From assembly GCA_028583685.1 (NCBI GenBank), contig JAMXIF010001178.1:847697-911696 (forward strand): 64,000 bases of DNA. Direction: 5' to 3'. How positions within the stretch are numbered: position 1 is the stretch's first letter; the number at the start of each line of letters is the position of its first letter. Of the stretch, positions 21,956-33,847 are shown piece after piece. A program made the translations under genes and the position numbers. Under the pieces are notes generated by a model. The model saw nothing but the letters and a program-made list of their open reading frames with translations, did no database searches and was not told where the DNA came from. Source of the stretch: Petaurus breviceps papuanus. Lineage: Eukaryota; Chordata; Mammalia; Diprotodontia; Petauridae.

Positions 21956-23149
21956 GCCAAATGGCTCCACTACAGTTATCACTACAGTTATATACAGTAT
22001 TTATATATAAAATAAAGACAAGTATAAATGATGGGTATCTGTCTTTCCCTTCCTGTCCCTACCCCTACATTCCCAAAGAGGAGATAGTAGTCAGTTCACC
22101 CATGGAGTCACAATTCACCTCCACCAACATAGAAATATTCAACAACCTCTCTGGCGATCTGGTCCCTGCTCTTGCTATTTAAAACACCATTCACTATCCC
22201 GCCTGCCTTGGCCAGCTGCTGGCTCAACCTAACCGATTCCAATGGTGTGAAAAACAGGAAACGGTGTTTTTTCTCTCCTACTCAACACGTTCATTCTCCT
22301 CTTCCCACCTCTTCTGGCTCAAATGGAGATGTCACCAGTGCCCATATGTCACATGGTAGTTTGGGATGCGCAATAGAGCCTTAGTCAAGGGTTCTGGCCT
22401 TTCCTGCTGAGCTGGAGCCTGGGGAAACATGGCAGCAAGTGCTCTCAGGCAAGGACAGGGGCTCTGCATCTCTCAGCCAATTTGCCGTGCATCTGGCCTG
22501 CAGAACTAGAAAAAGGTAACACTTATTTTCTTGAGGGGAAGGGCTGGAGCCAAGTCATCTTTAGGAGAAACTTAGAACCATGAAACCTTTGAGCTGGATA
22601 AGTGAGTTAACCTAGTCTAACTCCCACATTTTAAACTGAGGCCTGGGAAGGAATGTCCTGCCGGAGGTTGGCCTGGGAGTTATTCGGGAAAGCCAGGACT
22701 ATGATCCAGGTCTCTGGTCTCCCAGTCCATGGCTCTTTTCACTTTGCCATGTTTCCTCTTCCCCTAAAACTCCAGGTTCGTCTACCAGTCCATAGTGCCA
22801 GCTATTTTCTCTTAAGGAGCAAACCTAGAAACAATTCATGTCATCGTCTGGGAAGCTAGAATGAGTTCTGAAAAGTGAAAATATTTCATGTTTTATTGAG
22901 AATCTGAACATCTGATTTGGGATTGGAAGGGGATCTGGATGGCAAATTTTAAAGCTACCTTATTAACGGTGACTTTGGAGGCTATTGTAGACACGATTTT
23001 TACCCTGGGTGAGGAAGTACTTTCTAAAAAATAAAAAAAGAAATCTACTTCCATTTGAGTTGTAGAGAATGTGTATTAAGGTTCTAGTAAATAACAAGAG
23101 TGAACTAGCCACCATCTGAGGTCCTTTCCAACTCTAAGATTCAATGATC
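21956..23149. other. intergenic, partly unique
   Basis: A degraded inverted MIR lies at about 22570-22745. The segment 22010-22560 is repeat-poor. No coding exon pattern is recognised. Confidence 0.45.
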
Positions 23150-24260
23150 TAATGTTTGTTCATCCATCTAACAAACCATCTCTGTGCCTCAAAGTGGAAA
23201 TAGAAATAAACTGGATACTGTCACTACCTTCAGAAAGCTTACAGTCTATTAGGAGGGATAATATACATGGACACAAATAACTATAATCCATTGCTGCAGG
23301 GGTTCATGAGAGCCAGCATTACTAAGTGGATAGAGGGTTATCCTTGGAATTAGAAGGTCTGCGTTTCATTCTTGCCTCTGACATATATAGGCTTGTAGGA
23401 TCACAGGCAGGCCACTTAGCCTACAAGTTTCTACTAAGATGATAAAGTTTAGAAGAGGGCCACATCTGCACTAGTGGATAGAATTTCTTTCCTGAGAGTT
23501 CCCTACACCAGTAGTATCAAGCTCAAATAGAAACAAGGGTCACTAAACCATACATAAGGATCCCAGCAGACTGAATATTGATTAGAAAACCACATATTAA
23601 AATTATTTACTTTCTGTTGCATTTTATTTTTAAAAATATTTCCCAATTATATTTTAATTTGGTTTGGCCCACATTCAAGAGTGCTACAGGCTTGTGCTTG
23701 CCACCTCTGTCTCACACCAATAAAATCACAAGCCAACACAAAAAATCGAGTTCACAAAAAGGTTCACTGATGGTTGAGAGAATTAGGGAAGGATTAACCA
23801 CTGAGGAGTGGGGGTACACCAGATATCGGTGAATGGAGATGGAGGGGTGGGAGGGATGCAGGCACTGAGCACCCAAAGCATCGGAAAGGACTGGAGTTAA
23901 GTCAAAGAAGAGGCAGGAAAATATTAGGCATGGGAGGAAAATCATAGGAATAAGGCTGTAAGATAGAGGCAGGGTTAAGGCCCCTGGAAGGACCCCGGCA
24001 AAATCTGTAGAGGAGGCCCCAGAATTAGGTCTTCTCTAGTCTCCTCTCATATGAACACAAGGTGATTTAACCCATCAATCAATCAGTCAACAAGCATTTA
24101 TGAAATACATATTATATTGTGCAAGTTGCTAGGGATACAAAGGCAAAAATAAAACAGCACTTGCCCTCAAGGAGCTTATAGTCTATCATGGGAGACCCCA
24201 GTATTCATACCAAGTATATATGAGATAAAAACCATGTAAATATAAAGTAATATGGGGGAG
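23150..24260. other. ancient interspersed repeats
   Basis: Copies of the ATTCATTTATC...AAGCTTACAGTCTATTAGG type lie at about 23155-23285 and 24075-24260 (AAGCATTTATGAAATACATAT, TCAAGGAGCTTATAGTC). A MIR lies at about 23325-23440. The stretch 23755-23945 resembles the downstream part of the same ancient family seen near 18.7 kb. Confidence 0.55.
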
Positions 24261-24864
24261 CTGAGAGGAGGGAAGACACTAATAACTGATTAGATCTAAA
24301 TTTATGTCAGAAAACAGGGCTCTGAATGGATAGAATAAGAAGAAAAGAGTTGGTTCCCATTGGAGGAGGGGAGACTATTACCAGAGAAAACTAAAGTTGG
24401 GGCAGGGGAGGGGACTCATAATGCCACAACAGCTAGCCAGGCAGGCCCTATACCCATAGGGCACCTCAGCTGGAAGGGCAGGAATGCTGACAACAAAGAG
24501 TTGAGTTTACAAGTTTGCAAGCTCTAAATGGTAGCAATATCTGGGACTCCTTAAAATCAGATCAGAACACCCCACCTCCTCTAGGGTGGAGCAAGCCCTA
24601 GAAAGAATTTGGGGTCAAGAGGGTTGGGGCTGGGCAGTCTCAAAGGAGGGCAGAATTAGAGAAAGGGGGCCCCTGGAGTCAGGCCTGCCTGACTTTCCTA
24701 GAATAAAGCGGGTAACATTTCCTGCCCCTCCTACTCTGTGTAGCAACTAGCTTGGGCTCTTGTACACAGTCAGGGCTCAATTATACCATAAGTGAATATT
24801 TTAGGGACCCATGATTGTCCATGTCAGTATTCCTCCCTCTACCAGTACATAGCAAGAACCCTCC
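24261..24864. other. intergenic, unique-looking
   Basis: No repeat or gene recognised with confidence. Confidence 0.45.
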
Positions 24865-25049
24865 TGGGGTGGCTAGGTGGTGTAGTGAGTAGAGCACCGG
24901 CCCCAGAGTCAGGAGGACCAGGGATCAATTCTGGCCTCAGACACTTAATCTCCCCGCCCTCCCCCTCCACACACACACACACACACACACAAAACTGGCC
25001 GTGTAACCTTGGGCAAGTTACTTAACCCTAACTGCTTTAAAAAAAAAAA
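24865..25049 (+). repeat. tRNA-like SINE with an internal CA expansion
   Basis: TGGGGTGGCTAGGTGGTGTAG head, GGATCAATTCTGGCC, then a CA run at 24967-24990 that splits the usual body, then CTGGCCGTGTAACCTTGG and A tail. The 11-bp duplication AAGAACCCTCC is perfect at 24854-24864 and 25050-25060. Confidence 0.95.
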
Positions 25050-25779
25050 AAGAACCCTCCCAACTGTCTTTGGGAGTTGCTGTGATCATAACATGTATCA
25101 CCACTCGGCTCAGGGAGGTAATAGAGGAAAGGCCTCCAGACTCCCGGCTCTGGCTCACCAACCTAGCATCTGTTGCAGAGCCTATACTTGAAGCCTTTTC
25201 AGCTTGGTAGAGCCTACCAAGAGTTGGGCTCCCCTGCCATAACCTTGGAGGACCCAGGATCACCTTCACCATGCCATGATGAGACAGGAAAAGGAAGGAT
25301 TCTATGGAGCGTCTTAAGTGTTAGTTAAACGAATGTGGGTGGTTCAGTGGAAAGAGCGATGGACTGGGGGACTGTAGGAATGGAAAGGGGGCTGGATTTG
25401 TGGTCAAAGGACCTCGTTCAAATCCTGGATCTGCCACTTGTTACCTGTGCGGCCTTCACCAAGTCATGCAATCTCTCTTGGATTCAGCTTCCTCATTTGT
25501 AAAATGAGAGAGTTGAACTAGAATTGCAGCTCTAAATCTACACTTCTGTGTCCCTAACCATAACTAACTGTGACCCTGGACAAGTCAACCCCTTTCTCCG
25601 GGAATTATTTCTCCAGTGAAGTACTTAGATTCAATAGAGTTTACAGACTAGGTTACCTGGGGGACTAGCCTAAGTGTAAAGGGGTTTATCCACTGGGGTA
25701 AGAAAGCTAAGGAATTTGTACCAGGCTACAGGATATGGTATCTCCCTGTCTCTTGGCTTTGAAACATCCATTTCTCTTA
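25050..25779. other. intergenic with a MIR
   Basis: A MIR in plus orientation lies at about 25340-25560 (TTCAAATCCTGGATCTGCC, GCTTCCTCATTTGTAAAATG). No gene is seen. Confidence 0.55.
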
Positions 25780-25930
25780 TTGCCTTCCTTGAGGGGCTTT
25801 TATGGGCAGTCTGCAGGTTTAGTGTCTCTTTGTCTGAGTCATTCCCATTTAGGAAGAGGATAAATCAAAGCTGAGTTCCTCCCCCAGCTACAGCTAGTGT
25901 TCTATTCCCAACCTGATGGATTTTGACAGA
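25780..25930. promoter_or_regulatory. candidate AP-1/ETS/GATA/TCF cluster
   Basis: TGAGTCA (AP-1) at 25835-25841, AGGAAG (ETS) at 25851-25856, GATAA at 25859-25863 and TCAAAG (inverted TCF/LEF) at 25865-25870 sit within 36 bp of repeat-free sequence, about 1.6 kb upstream of the candidate endothelial promoter. Motifs are seen; enhancer function is inferred. Confidence 0.3.
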
Positions 25931-26099
25931 CAGAATTGAAAAGATTCTGGAATTTCTCCCATCTTTCTGCCAACTGCCTCTCCCCTCCCCCCCCCAAGAA
26001 TTCCACTTAAGTTCTCAGACTCAGGTCTCCTGGGAGGAGAGGGTGTTCGACACAAAGAACTGATGACCAAATCCCTCTAAGTCCTCTGTGTTGGGGGAG

Positions 26100-27195
26100 A
26101 TTCATAGGATCATATGATTGAGAGCTAAAAGGGAGAGAGAGGTCATTCAGTCCAACCCCTTCATTTTACAGATGAAGAAACAGGGGCCCAGAGAGTCTAA
26201 ACTGATTTGCCAAGGTACATAGGATCTAAGTGGCAGAGAAGAAGTTTGAACCTAGGTCCTCTGAATTAAATTACAATGCTCTCTTAATCACAGGGCTACT
26301 ATTCCCCAATAGGGATCTCCTCCATTCTGTGGACTGAGAAGGAGACTGTACTTTGGAGAAGACATTTTGGTGAAGCTTCAAGCCTTCAACCTTTCGGGGT
26401 AGGGAGAGGTCCTGTGGCCAGCCCTCAGCAAAGTCCTACACCAAAATAGAGGCCTCCTATAGGTACTTGGTAAGCACTTATAGGATCCTGGGATCATAAA
26501 TTCAGAGATGGAAGAGACCTTAGGAACCTCTTCATTTTTACCGTTGAGGAAACTGAGGCCCAGAAACATTAAATAATTTGCCCACGGTCACAGAAGTAGC
26601 AAGTAGCAAAGTCAGTATTTGAATCCAGGTCCTCTAACACCAAATGCAGCACTCTTTCCATGGTTCTAATTTTGTGATTATTGAATAACATAATGGAGAA
26701 AATTCAGTTCAATTCAGGATACCATATCCTGAATTTCAATTCATTTCCTAAGTACCCATTATGTAAAAGGTGCTGTAATAGTAACAGCTTAATATTCAAG
26801 TCTGACACTTGAAGGTTTATAAAGTACTTTCCTCATGATAACCAACCCTTCCAGATGAGCAGTTCAGGTATCATTCCTCCCATTTTATATATGAAGAGCC
26901 TGAGGCTTAGAGAGGGAATGTGTTTTGCATAGCCCTAGGGTACACAACTAAGAACTGTCAGGTTTCAGATCTTCTGAGGCCAAGTCCAGAGCTCCTTTCC
27001 CTCCCCTCTTTTCACCAGCATTCTGAGCAAGGTAAGGCAGATATTCCTGATAAATATACTGAGGCCCAGACTTTCTCTGCTTGAAGTAACTAGCTCAAGG
27101 TCACAAAGAGAATTAGAGACAGGGTAAGGACTAGAACCCAGATCACTTGTCTCCCAGAGTCCAAGGTTATTTCCGTCACACTACACAGATTCTTA
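26100..27195 (-). repeat. cluster of four inverted MIR SINEs
   Basis: Inverted MIR copies are visible at about 26130-26310, 26500-26680, 26800-27000 and 27040-27190, each with the GAAACTGAGGCCCAGA or related core and the TTTGAACCTAGGTCC-type end. Confidence 0.8.
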
Positions 27196-27339
27196 GGAAC
27201 ATTTTTAGGGACACAGGTAGAAGGATGCCCACTCTCCAGAAGTTTAGGAGGGACCTGTGATATGGGCTACTGCTCCTTTTAGACTCTCCTCCCCACCTCC
27301 TTCCCTTCTGCCATCCCCCTGCCCCCATCCCCTCAGCCT

Positions 27340-27475
27340 CCTGTTTGTTCTGCTGACAGAATTCTCTTTATCAGTGAGTAACACACACAGGAAGTCCGGC
27401 CTGGAATTGTCCATCCCAATCCTGATTTACAGGAGAAGGGAAGCATAAAAAGCCGCCCTTCCTTGCCTTGAGAGA
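27340..27475 (+). promoter_or_regulatory. candidate endothelial promoter of EGFL7/MIR126
   Basis: In repeat-free sequence the order is TGTTTGTT (forkhead, 27342-27349), TTATCA (inverted GATA, 27368-27373), CAGGAAGT (ETS, 27388-27395) and a TATA-like CATAAAAAG (27444-27452). A start would fall near 27475. Published work on human EGFL7/miR-126 reports control by ETS factors from an upstream promoter. The position, about 10.9 kb before the ATG, is plausible for a 5' noncoding exon. No transcript evidence is available. Confidence 0.4.
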
Positions 27476-27722
27476 GGGGCCTCCCATCTCTGCATGAAGC
27501 TGACTACTACAACCTGATCAGGACAGATGAGAGAAGAGGCAGCAGGGATGGGAGGAGGGTGGCAGCCTCAAAGCCTCCCTGGAGGAGGCAGAGGTAGCCT
27601 GGACAGAGTGATGAAGAGGTGTCTGGTGACCCTGATAGGGTCGAGGTTGGGGAGGGAGATGAGTTCTGGGGGCTGAGATGGAGGTGAAGAAGCAGTGGGT
27701 CTTGGAAGAACCACGAAAGCAG
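27475..27722 (+). other. EGFL7: possible EGFL7 5' noncoding exon
   Basis: It lies directly below the TATA-like box and ends at a good donor, AAGCAG|GTATGG (27722/27723). The sequence is GA-rich and unique. This is a prediction from position and the splice site only; it has several ATGs but no long frame. Confidence 0.25.
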
Positions 27723-30277
27723 GTATGGTTTGGTGTGGTATGTGCATCTAGGGGAGAGGGACCCCAGAAAGGGAGGGAAATGGGAACTTGTTAAACCAAA
27801 AGTTCGGTATTTGTTGAATGTCTTCTACATAGGACCAGGGAACTATGGACGGGATGATCCCTAAGATCTCTTCTGGCTCTCATATTCAAACTCCTTTAAT
27901 ATAGAGAGAGGAGAATATTGAGATTCAGAGACCAAAAGGACTTACCCAAAGTCACATAGCTAGTTAGTTTAGGGCCAGGACTAGAATTTGACAACCTGTC
28001 CAAACTGTCATCAGTACATTTTCCTGTGTTAGTCATTTTCTAGTAAGTTTGAATCTTGTCTCCTAGAGTATGATTTACAAATGCATTGAGTTAAGAACTG
28101 TCTCATATTCTTCTGTCTCTCCTTTTACCACCTAGCACAATGCTTTACACACAGTAGGTATTTGGTAGATGCTTGTTAGTTGATGAAAGGATACTGGGAA
28201 GTACTCCTGGAAAGCATCCAGAGGTGGTATAGTGAGGGAGCCTGTGTATTTATTATCCAGGTATTATTTACCCAGAAGCATAATATGTCCAAGGTGGAAA
28301 GAAATTTAGAACCTAGAACATAAAATGTAGAGCTGGAAGGAACCTTAGAAATAATTTAATCCAAATGAATTTTCTAGATGGGAACAATGTATTCTAGACA
28401 GGGGAACTGGCTCACCCAAAAGTCACAAGGGGAATTATGGGCAGAGCCAGGATTAGAACCCAGATCTCCTTGTGATTATTAAGGAACACAAATAGCTTTT
28501 CCTTTTTTTTTAAACAGCAAAACTAAAATGAGAAATGCTGAGGTCACATCTATAGGATTTGATGGCTCAATCCATATTTTTTGTTTCTGAATCAGACACA
28601 TGCTTTGAGTCAAGGAGGGAGAAGTCATCTGAGAAAAGCCAGGCACCTTTGTCAAGAAATCTTCAAGATTTCTCTCCCCCCCCCCTTTGATTGGGCCCTG
28701 CAGACTTCTCTGCTGTGTTCAGCCTCATTGCAGCATTAAAAATAATCCCTCAATTTGGATACAAGGCTTCTGGTTTTTCCCCCAAGCTCTTTCACATCGA
28801 TTTTCTTATTTAAACCTCCCAACTTTCACGTAAGGAAGGCAGGGCGAAAACAAGTGTCCCCATTTTAGAGAAAGAGAAAGTGAGTCTCAAAGAAAAAGCA
28901 AAAACAAATTATTCAAAGTCATCCATTGAGTCAGTGGCTGAGTCAGGTCTAGGATCCAGGCCTCTTGTCTCCCTGCCTGGAACTCTTTTCACTTGACCAC
29001 AGCTGAAAGAGTCAGGGAATTAAAGTTCAGAGAACAGATAGTGACAGGTCAAGGGTTAAATGTCATCAGTCCATAGATAAGGGTCCGGAAGAATTGGGAG
29101 TTAGAAAGAGGCTTTGTTTCCCCAGTCTCACCATTGAGCTGGTTAATGGGTTTGGGTTCTGGAAGGGATAATGAAATGGATTTGCAAATAGGTAGTAGGA
29201 AAGAGGGAGGAGTCCTGTGATTTCTGGCTTTGGGGTACTGTTGCGGGCCAGATACTTACTGTCCTTGCTAGGCAGTTCTGGGACCCTAAATGCTTCTCTT
29301 TACTAGGGACTGTTCATCTGTTCAGAGTAGCTTATGTACTTCCCAAGCCCTGAGGATGGGTTCCTGGTAACACCATATTTTTTGAGGTAGGGATGAATCT
29401 GGGATCGTGGTCTCCAAGGCCCAGCCACTTAACTTTTTAACCCTGAGGGTGTCCAGCAGGGCAGAACTAAGCAATGTCTGAGTACCTCTGGCTGGGTAAG
29501 ACTGCAATGGAAATAGCTCTGTACTAGGAAACAGGAAATCTAGGTCTGCCACTAATTAGCTACACGAAGTTGGGTAAGTCACTTAGCTTCCCCAGGCTTC
29601 AGTTTATTTGTCAAAGGTGGAAAATATAATGATGCCTATCCCTACCTACTTACTGGAGTGATTTGAACACCAAACATGAAAATTGATAAGGGGAACTTTG
29701 AAAGGTATAAAACTAGGTTATAAGTGAGGGGAGAGGGAAGGTAAGGGGAGAAAAGTGGGAGCAAGGCAGAGGAAGAAAGGGGAGAAAAGTGTTAAGACCA
29801 GAAGTACAACCATATCCTGACTAATGACAAAGAGCTCCATGAGAAGTATTCAAGGGAACTTTGCCACAACAGGAAAGGGGTGAACGTATCCTCTGTAATT
29901 AGTCATTGGCTGGAGAAAGTCTGCAGATCTTTAAAGCAAAAAGCTTTCTGACATTCTCTGGGGGGGGAGGAGAAGAAAGTAGTCCTAGAGGGAGAACTGA
30001 GGGGGTGTGGAGTTGAAGGCAGAGACCCTTGCCCCCCTTTACCAAGTATAGTTCAAGAATACAAATCCAGAGCTGGGGAATTTAGAGTCAGAAGACTTAT
30101 ATTTGAATAATGCTCTGCCCTTGTAGCATTTTCTTGACCTTGGCCCAGGAATTCTACTTCTCTGGGCCTCAGCTTCCTTATCTGTAAAATGGAGGACTTG
30201 AATTAAGTGATAACTGAGGTCAGAGTTCTATGTATAACCCAGGGTGGAGATTGGTTCCAAATTCCCCAGAGTTTGAC
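27723..30277. other. noncoding, MIR/L2 fragments between unique stretches
   Basis: Inverted MIR pieces lie at about 27880-28030, 28300-28475 and 28800-29000. An L2 3' end lies at about 28075-28185 (GTAGGTATTTGGTAGATGCTT). Plus-strand MIRs lie at about 29530-29730 and 30090-30230. Probably first-intron sequence of EGFL7 if the 27.4-kb promoter is real. Confidence 0.5.
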
Positions 30278-30309
30278 TCTAGAAAGGATGAATAGACATC
30301 CTTTCTAGA
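30278..30309. other. perfect 13-bp inverted repeat with 6-base loop
   Basis: TCTAGAAAGGATG and its exact reverse complement CATCCTTTCTAGA are separated by AATAGA. It would form a short hairpin. It is too short for a microRNA precursor and not in a recognised element. Confidence 0.85.
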
Positions 30310-31459
30310 ATGAGGAGATTCAGCTGTCCCACCAAATGTGACAATGGCTATTTAGGACTGAGTGTCAGCACTCTTTGATTTTCCACTAGATACCACAAAG
30401 TGTAAATGTGTCTAGAGTCAACACCCCTTCCTACCTGCCCAACAGATTAAATGGAGGACTAGCCCTGAAAATATCACAGCAAGTTTGGTCACTAGCTACC
30501 TTGCTTTGAGATGCCACATTAATTAAAGCCAACAGGGTCTGGGTTGGAGAAATACTGAATATTGATGTGTATAAGACAGCTAATGCCAACAGAAAGGAAG
30601 AGTCAGAAGAAAACTCACTAACTAGCCTTTGCTTCAAATTTCCAAGAAAAAGGTTCATTATTCATTGACAGCAAGCCTTGGTAATTGGAGTAAATATTGA
30701 CTAAGCCCAGATCCCCATCTCAAGCTTTAGACTTTCACACCTACTTGGGACAATACAAACATATTATCAGTGATGGTTGAACATAAGGATCAATCAGGTA
30801 GTCCTGAATCTTCAGTCTAAATAAAGGATTAGGGTTGACAAGAAAAGTCCAAACAGGACTCCAATTAAAGCATTTGCTAACTGGAGGCAGTGGGGTCAGG
30901 CTGTGTTCTCAGAATAGGGTGAAACTAAGTACACCATGGGGAACTGTACCGTTGACTTTCATTTCTACCTTGCTCTAATCAGTCTAGGTTTTGCTTTGAA
31001 ATTAAGCAACTGAGTCTTTAGTCAAGACTATAACCCACTGTATCTTCTTGTTCCTCTTGTCCCAATAGCAAGCCAGAGGCAATGATTAGAAGGAATCCCA
31101 AGAATCCAGACAAATGACTGAACCCCAAAGACCAGGTGAGTGACCACAGAGGAAAGCACACAATATGGCTGCCCACCCCACAGTAGGTTTCTATACTGAC
31201 ACACCCAGGACTGCAACAGAGAGAGAAAACAACTGGTTTTCTCTTCATTTCCCGTCCATCTACTCCTTAGGTCAGCCATTTGACTATCCATCATCCAGGA
31301 TTCCTAAACACTTTCTAGACAAAAGTATCATCTTTTCTATAGTCTCCCTCCCCCTCCTTGGTCACTATTCTTTCCTCCAGAAAAACCAGGATGCTTCTCA
31401 AAGCACAGGACGTTCTGGCGGGCAGTCAAGTCTTTAGAACAATGGCTGGCAACACAGTT
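30310..31459. other. noncoding, unique-looking
   Basis: No clear SINE or LINE and no coding exon recognised. Confidence 0.4.
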
Positions 31460-31728
31460 AGGGAGTGGCAGTGTGAGTCAGGTGACTAGAGCAAGAAGCC
31501 TGGAGTTGATGAAGCCTGGAGCTCATGAAGACCTGAGTTCAAATCTGGCCTCCTACATTTAACTAGCTGTGTAACCTTGGGCAAGTCACTTAATCCTGTA
31601 TACCTCAGTTTCTTCATCTGTAAAATGAGCTGGAGGGAGAAATGGCAAACCATTCCAGTATCTTTGCCAAGAAAACCCCAAAAGGTGTCATGAAGAATGG
31701 GACATGTCTGAAAAGTGATTGAACCTTT
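31460..31728 (+). repeat. MAR1-type SINE
   Basis: GAGTTCAAATCTGGCCTCC, TGGGCAAGTCACTTAATCC, CCTCAGTTTCTTCATCTG and the RTE-like tail AAATGGCAAACCATTCCAGT...AAGAAAACCCC match the MAR1 layout seen at 2471-2710. The head is degraded. Confidence 0.9.
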
Positions 31729-32869
31729 CCTAGTTTCAGTTTTTACAAAAGCTGAAGGATTTAGAGCTGGAATTCACCTAGGAGCTCATCTCTTCCAACC
31801 CTTCATTTTATAAATGAAAAACAAATTTTCAAAAAATCTTAAAGTTCATAAAGGTGAAGTTACCCAAGATCACATAGGCAAGGAACTGAGTTAGGATTTG
31901 AACTTAAATCTTCTGATGCTAAATCCAGTGCTTTTCTCCCCATTGCCTCCCAAAGGTAAATGAAATCTCTTAAGCACCGGTAGAAAACTTTTATTGACCT
32001 AAAATATTCTTTTTTGGGCCTCATCATTCTTAGTTCAGCTAGTTAGTTTATGCAGCCACAACCCAGATATCTATGGAGAAGTTGAGGGAAGATGGAGAGG
32101 TACTTATTGGCCCCTAGCCTTTTCCCAAATCCTTCAGTCTTGGTGCATGAGTCCCTAGAAGGGAAGGTGGGCATATACAGAAATGGCCTCAGAAAAAAAA
32201 CCTTAGTCCTTACAGGTTGTTGGTGGTAGAAACACCTCTGAATTCTCACAATGGCTGTTTTCCTTTTTTTCCAACTCTCCAGATTCAACTTTTCGAGAGT
32301 AGAGCACTAATTTTCCTGTAGGACAACCCCCTCAGGATAGGATTTTGTTCTAGCTGAGGAGAGAGATTTTGATTGTCCCAGTCTAGTTGAACCGGAAGAA
32401 GAAAATATTATAGCACTTACCTCCCAGGGTTGGTGTGAGGATAAAAAGAGATAATATTTGTAAAGGACTACATAAATGCTAGCTAATGCTGTTATTGTTA
32501 ACATCTGCAGCCTTCATCCCATGCCCACCTCCTGGTGCTCTTCTAATCTCCAAAAGAACACTCTCAGTCTGCGATATTACACTTCTGTCCTCTCTTGGGA
32601 GCTCTGAAGCTCGGACTTCAGTCTCCCCCTTCCCAGGAGAGGCGTGATTTTATTAGGAATAAAGGGAAAGACTGGAATGTAAGAAGTTAAAGAACAAAAA
32701 CTTTTTGGACAGTCTCCAAATATACCTCCCCCTCCTAGTCATCCGCCCCCATATACTCAAGAAATAGGGTCTCTGAAAGCTGGAAATCGATCTTCCCGAC
32801 TCTAGGAAGGTCCAGAGCTAACCAGTGGGGTTCCTGCACCCTCTCCCAGTGGGGGTGGGGAAGAGGGCT
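31729..32869. other. noncoding, MIR fragments then unique promoter-proximal sequence
   Basis: An inverted MIR lies at about 31790-31950 and a MIR 3' part at about 32385-32500. From about 32510 the sequence has no repeats and GC rises toward the CpG island. Confidence 0.5.
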
Positions 32870-33400
32870 CTCTCGGGGGACAGCCAGGCAGGGCAGGCGG
32901 TTTAATCTGAGGCAGGAAGGTGGGATGGGCCGGGGAGGGGCGGGGACCCCGCTGCTCACGCTCTTGCCCTCCCCTCCAACTACCCTTAATGCTGGGTGGC
33001 CGGGATCCCTATCCCGGTAGAAGCCCTCCCGCCTCCGGGGGAGGGGGCTGTAGCAACGAGGGGCGGGGCAGAGGCGGCCAGGGATAGCCGCTCGGTGGGG
33101 TCTCGAGGCGCCCCCCGTAGCTGGGTACCCCTACAGCTTAGCGTGCGTTCCGCGCCAGGACCTACTCGTGGTGAGAGAAGACTGGCGCGAGGCGCGGGGG
33201 GGTGAAAGGGGGTGAGATCAGGCGGAGCGGGGACTTCTCCCCTAGAGGGTACTATCTTCAGACAGCCGGGGCACCGGACCGAGACTGGAGACCAACAGTC
33301 TAAGTTTTCTCCTCGTGAGTTGGACCGAATTTGGGGTTTGAGAGGGCCTCAGGCTCAGGCGGCAGGCTTGGAGGAGTTGGAGATTAGAAGGAGGGGCTAG
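32870..33400 (+). promoter_or_regulatory. CpG island, likely promoter
   Basis: This is the only dense CpG cluster in the window (GGGGCGGGG at 32938-32946, AGGCGGCC near 33072, CCGCTCGG near 33088, GAGGCGCG near 33190). It contains GC boxes (GGGGCGGGGC near 33060) and no TATA box. Candidate donors are CTACTCGTG|GTGAGA near 33170 and TCTCCTC|GTGAGT near 33313. It lies 5 kb upstream of the EGFL7 ATG in the same orientation, so an alternative EGFL7 first exon is the simplest reading, although a divergent noncoding transcript is possible. Confidence 0.6.
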
Positions 33401-33808
33401 GGAGCCCAGGAGACCCGGAGAGAGCGAGAGAGGAGGCGAAGTGGACAGAGACGGGACAGTGAGGAGGAACTAGCAAGAGGGCTGCGGGGGGCGGGGGGAG
33501 GAGAGGACAGCGGGAGGGGACCCAGGAGGAAGGGGGAGGAGTGGGAAAAAGAGGGGGGACTGCGGGAGGAGGGACAGAGGAGGAGACGCGGGGGACAATT
33601 AGTGGACAGAAAGGGAGAAGGAACTTAGCAGAAGGGCTTAGGGGGCGGGAAGCGGAGAGCAAAGAGAGGAGGGACAGAGTGAAAGTGGAACGGAGAGGGA
33701 TGGGGCAGGATGGTGCGGGGGGTGCAGCCGAGAGGGGCAGAGTGGACAGAAGGAGATGGGGGCAAAGAGGAAGGAGGGAGAAGAGAAGAAAGTGAAAAGG
33801 GGACAGAA

Positions 33809-33847
<39 letters not shown>

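Noticed and set aside
1-27000. NOTCH1 exons or a CRISPR-like array
   Set aside because: Synteny suggests NOTCH1 lies further left, and no NOTCH1-like EGF or ankyrin coding was seen. Repeats here are interspersed, not regularly spaced.
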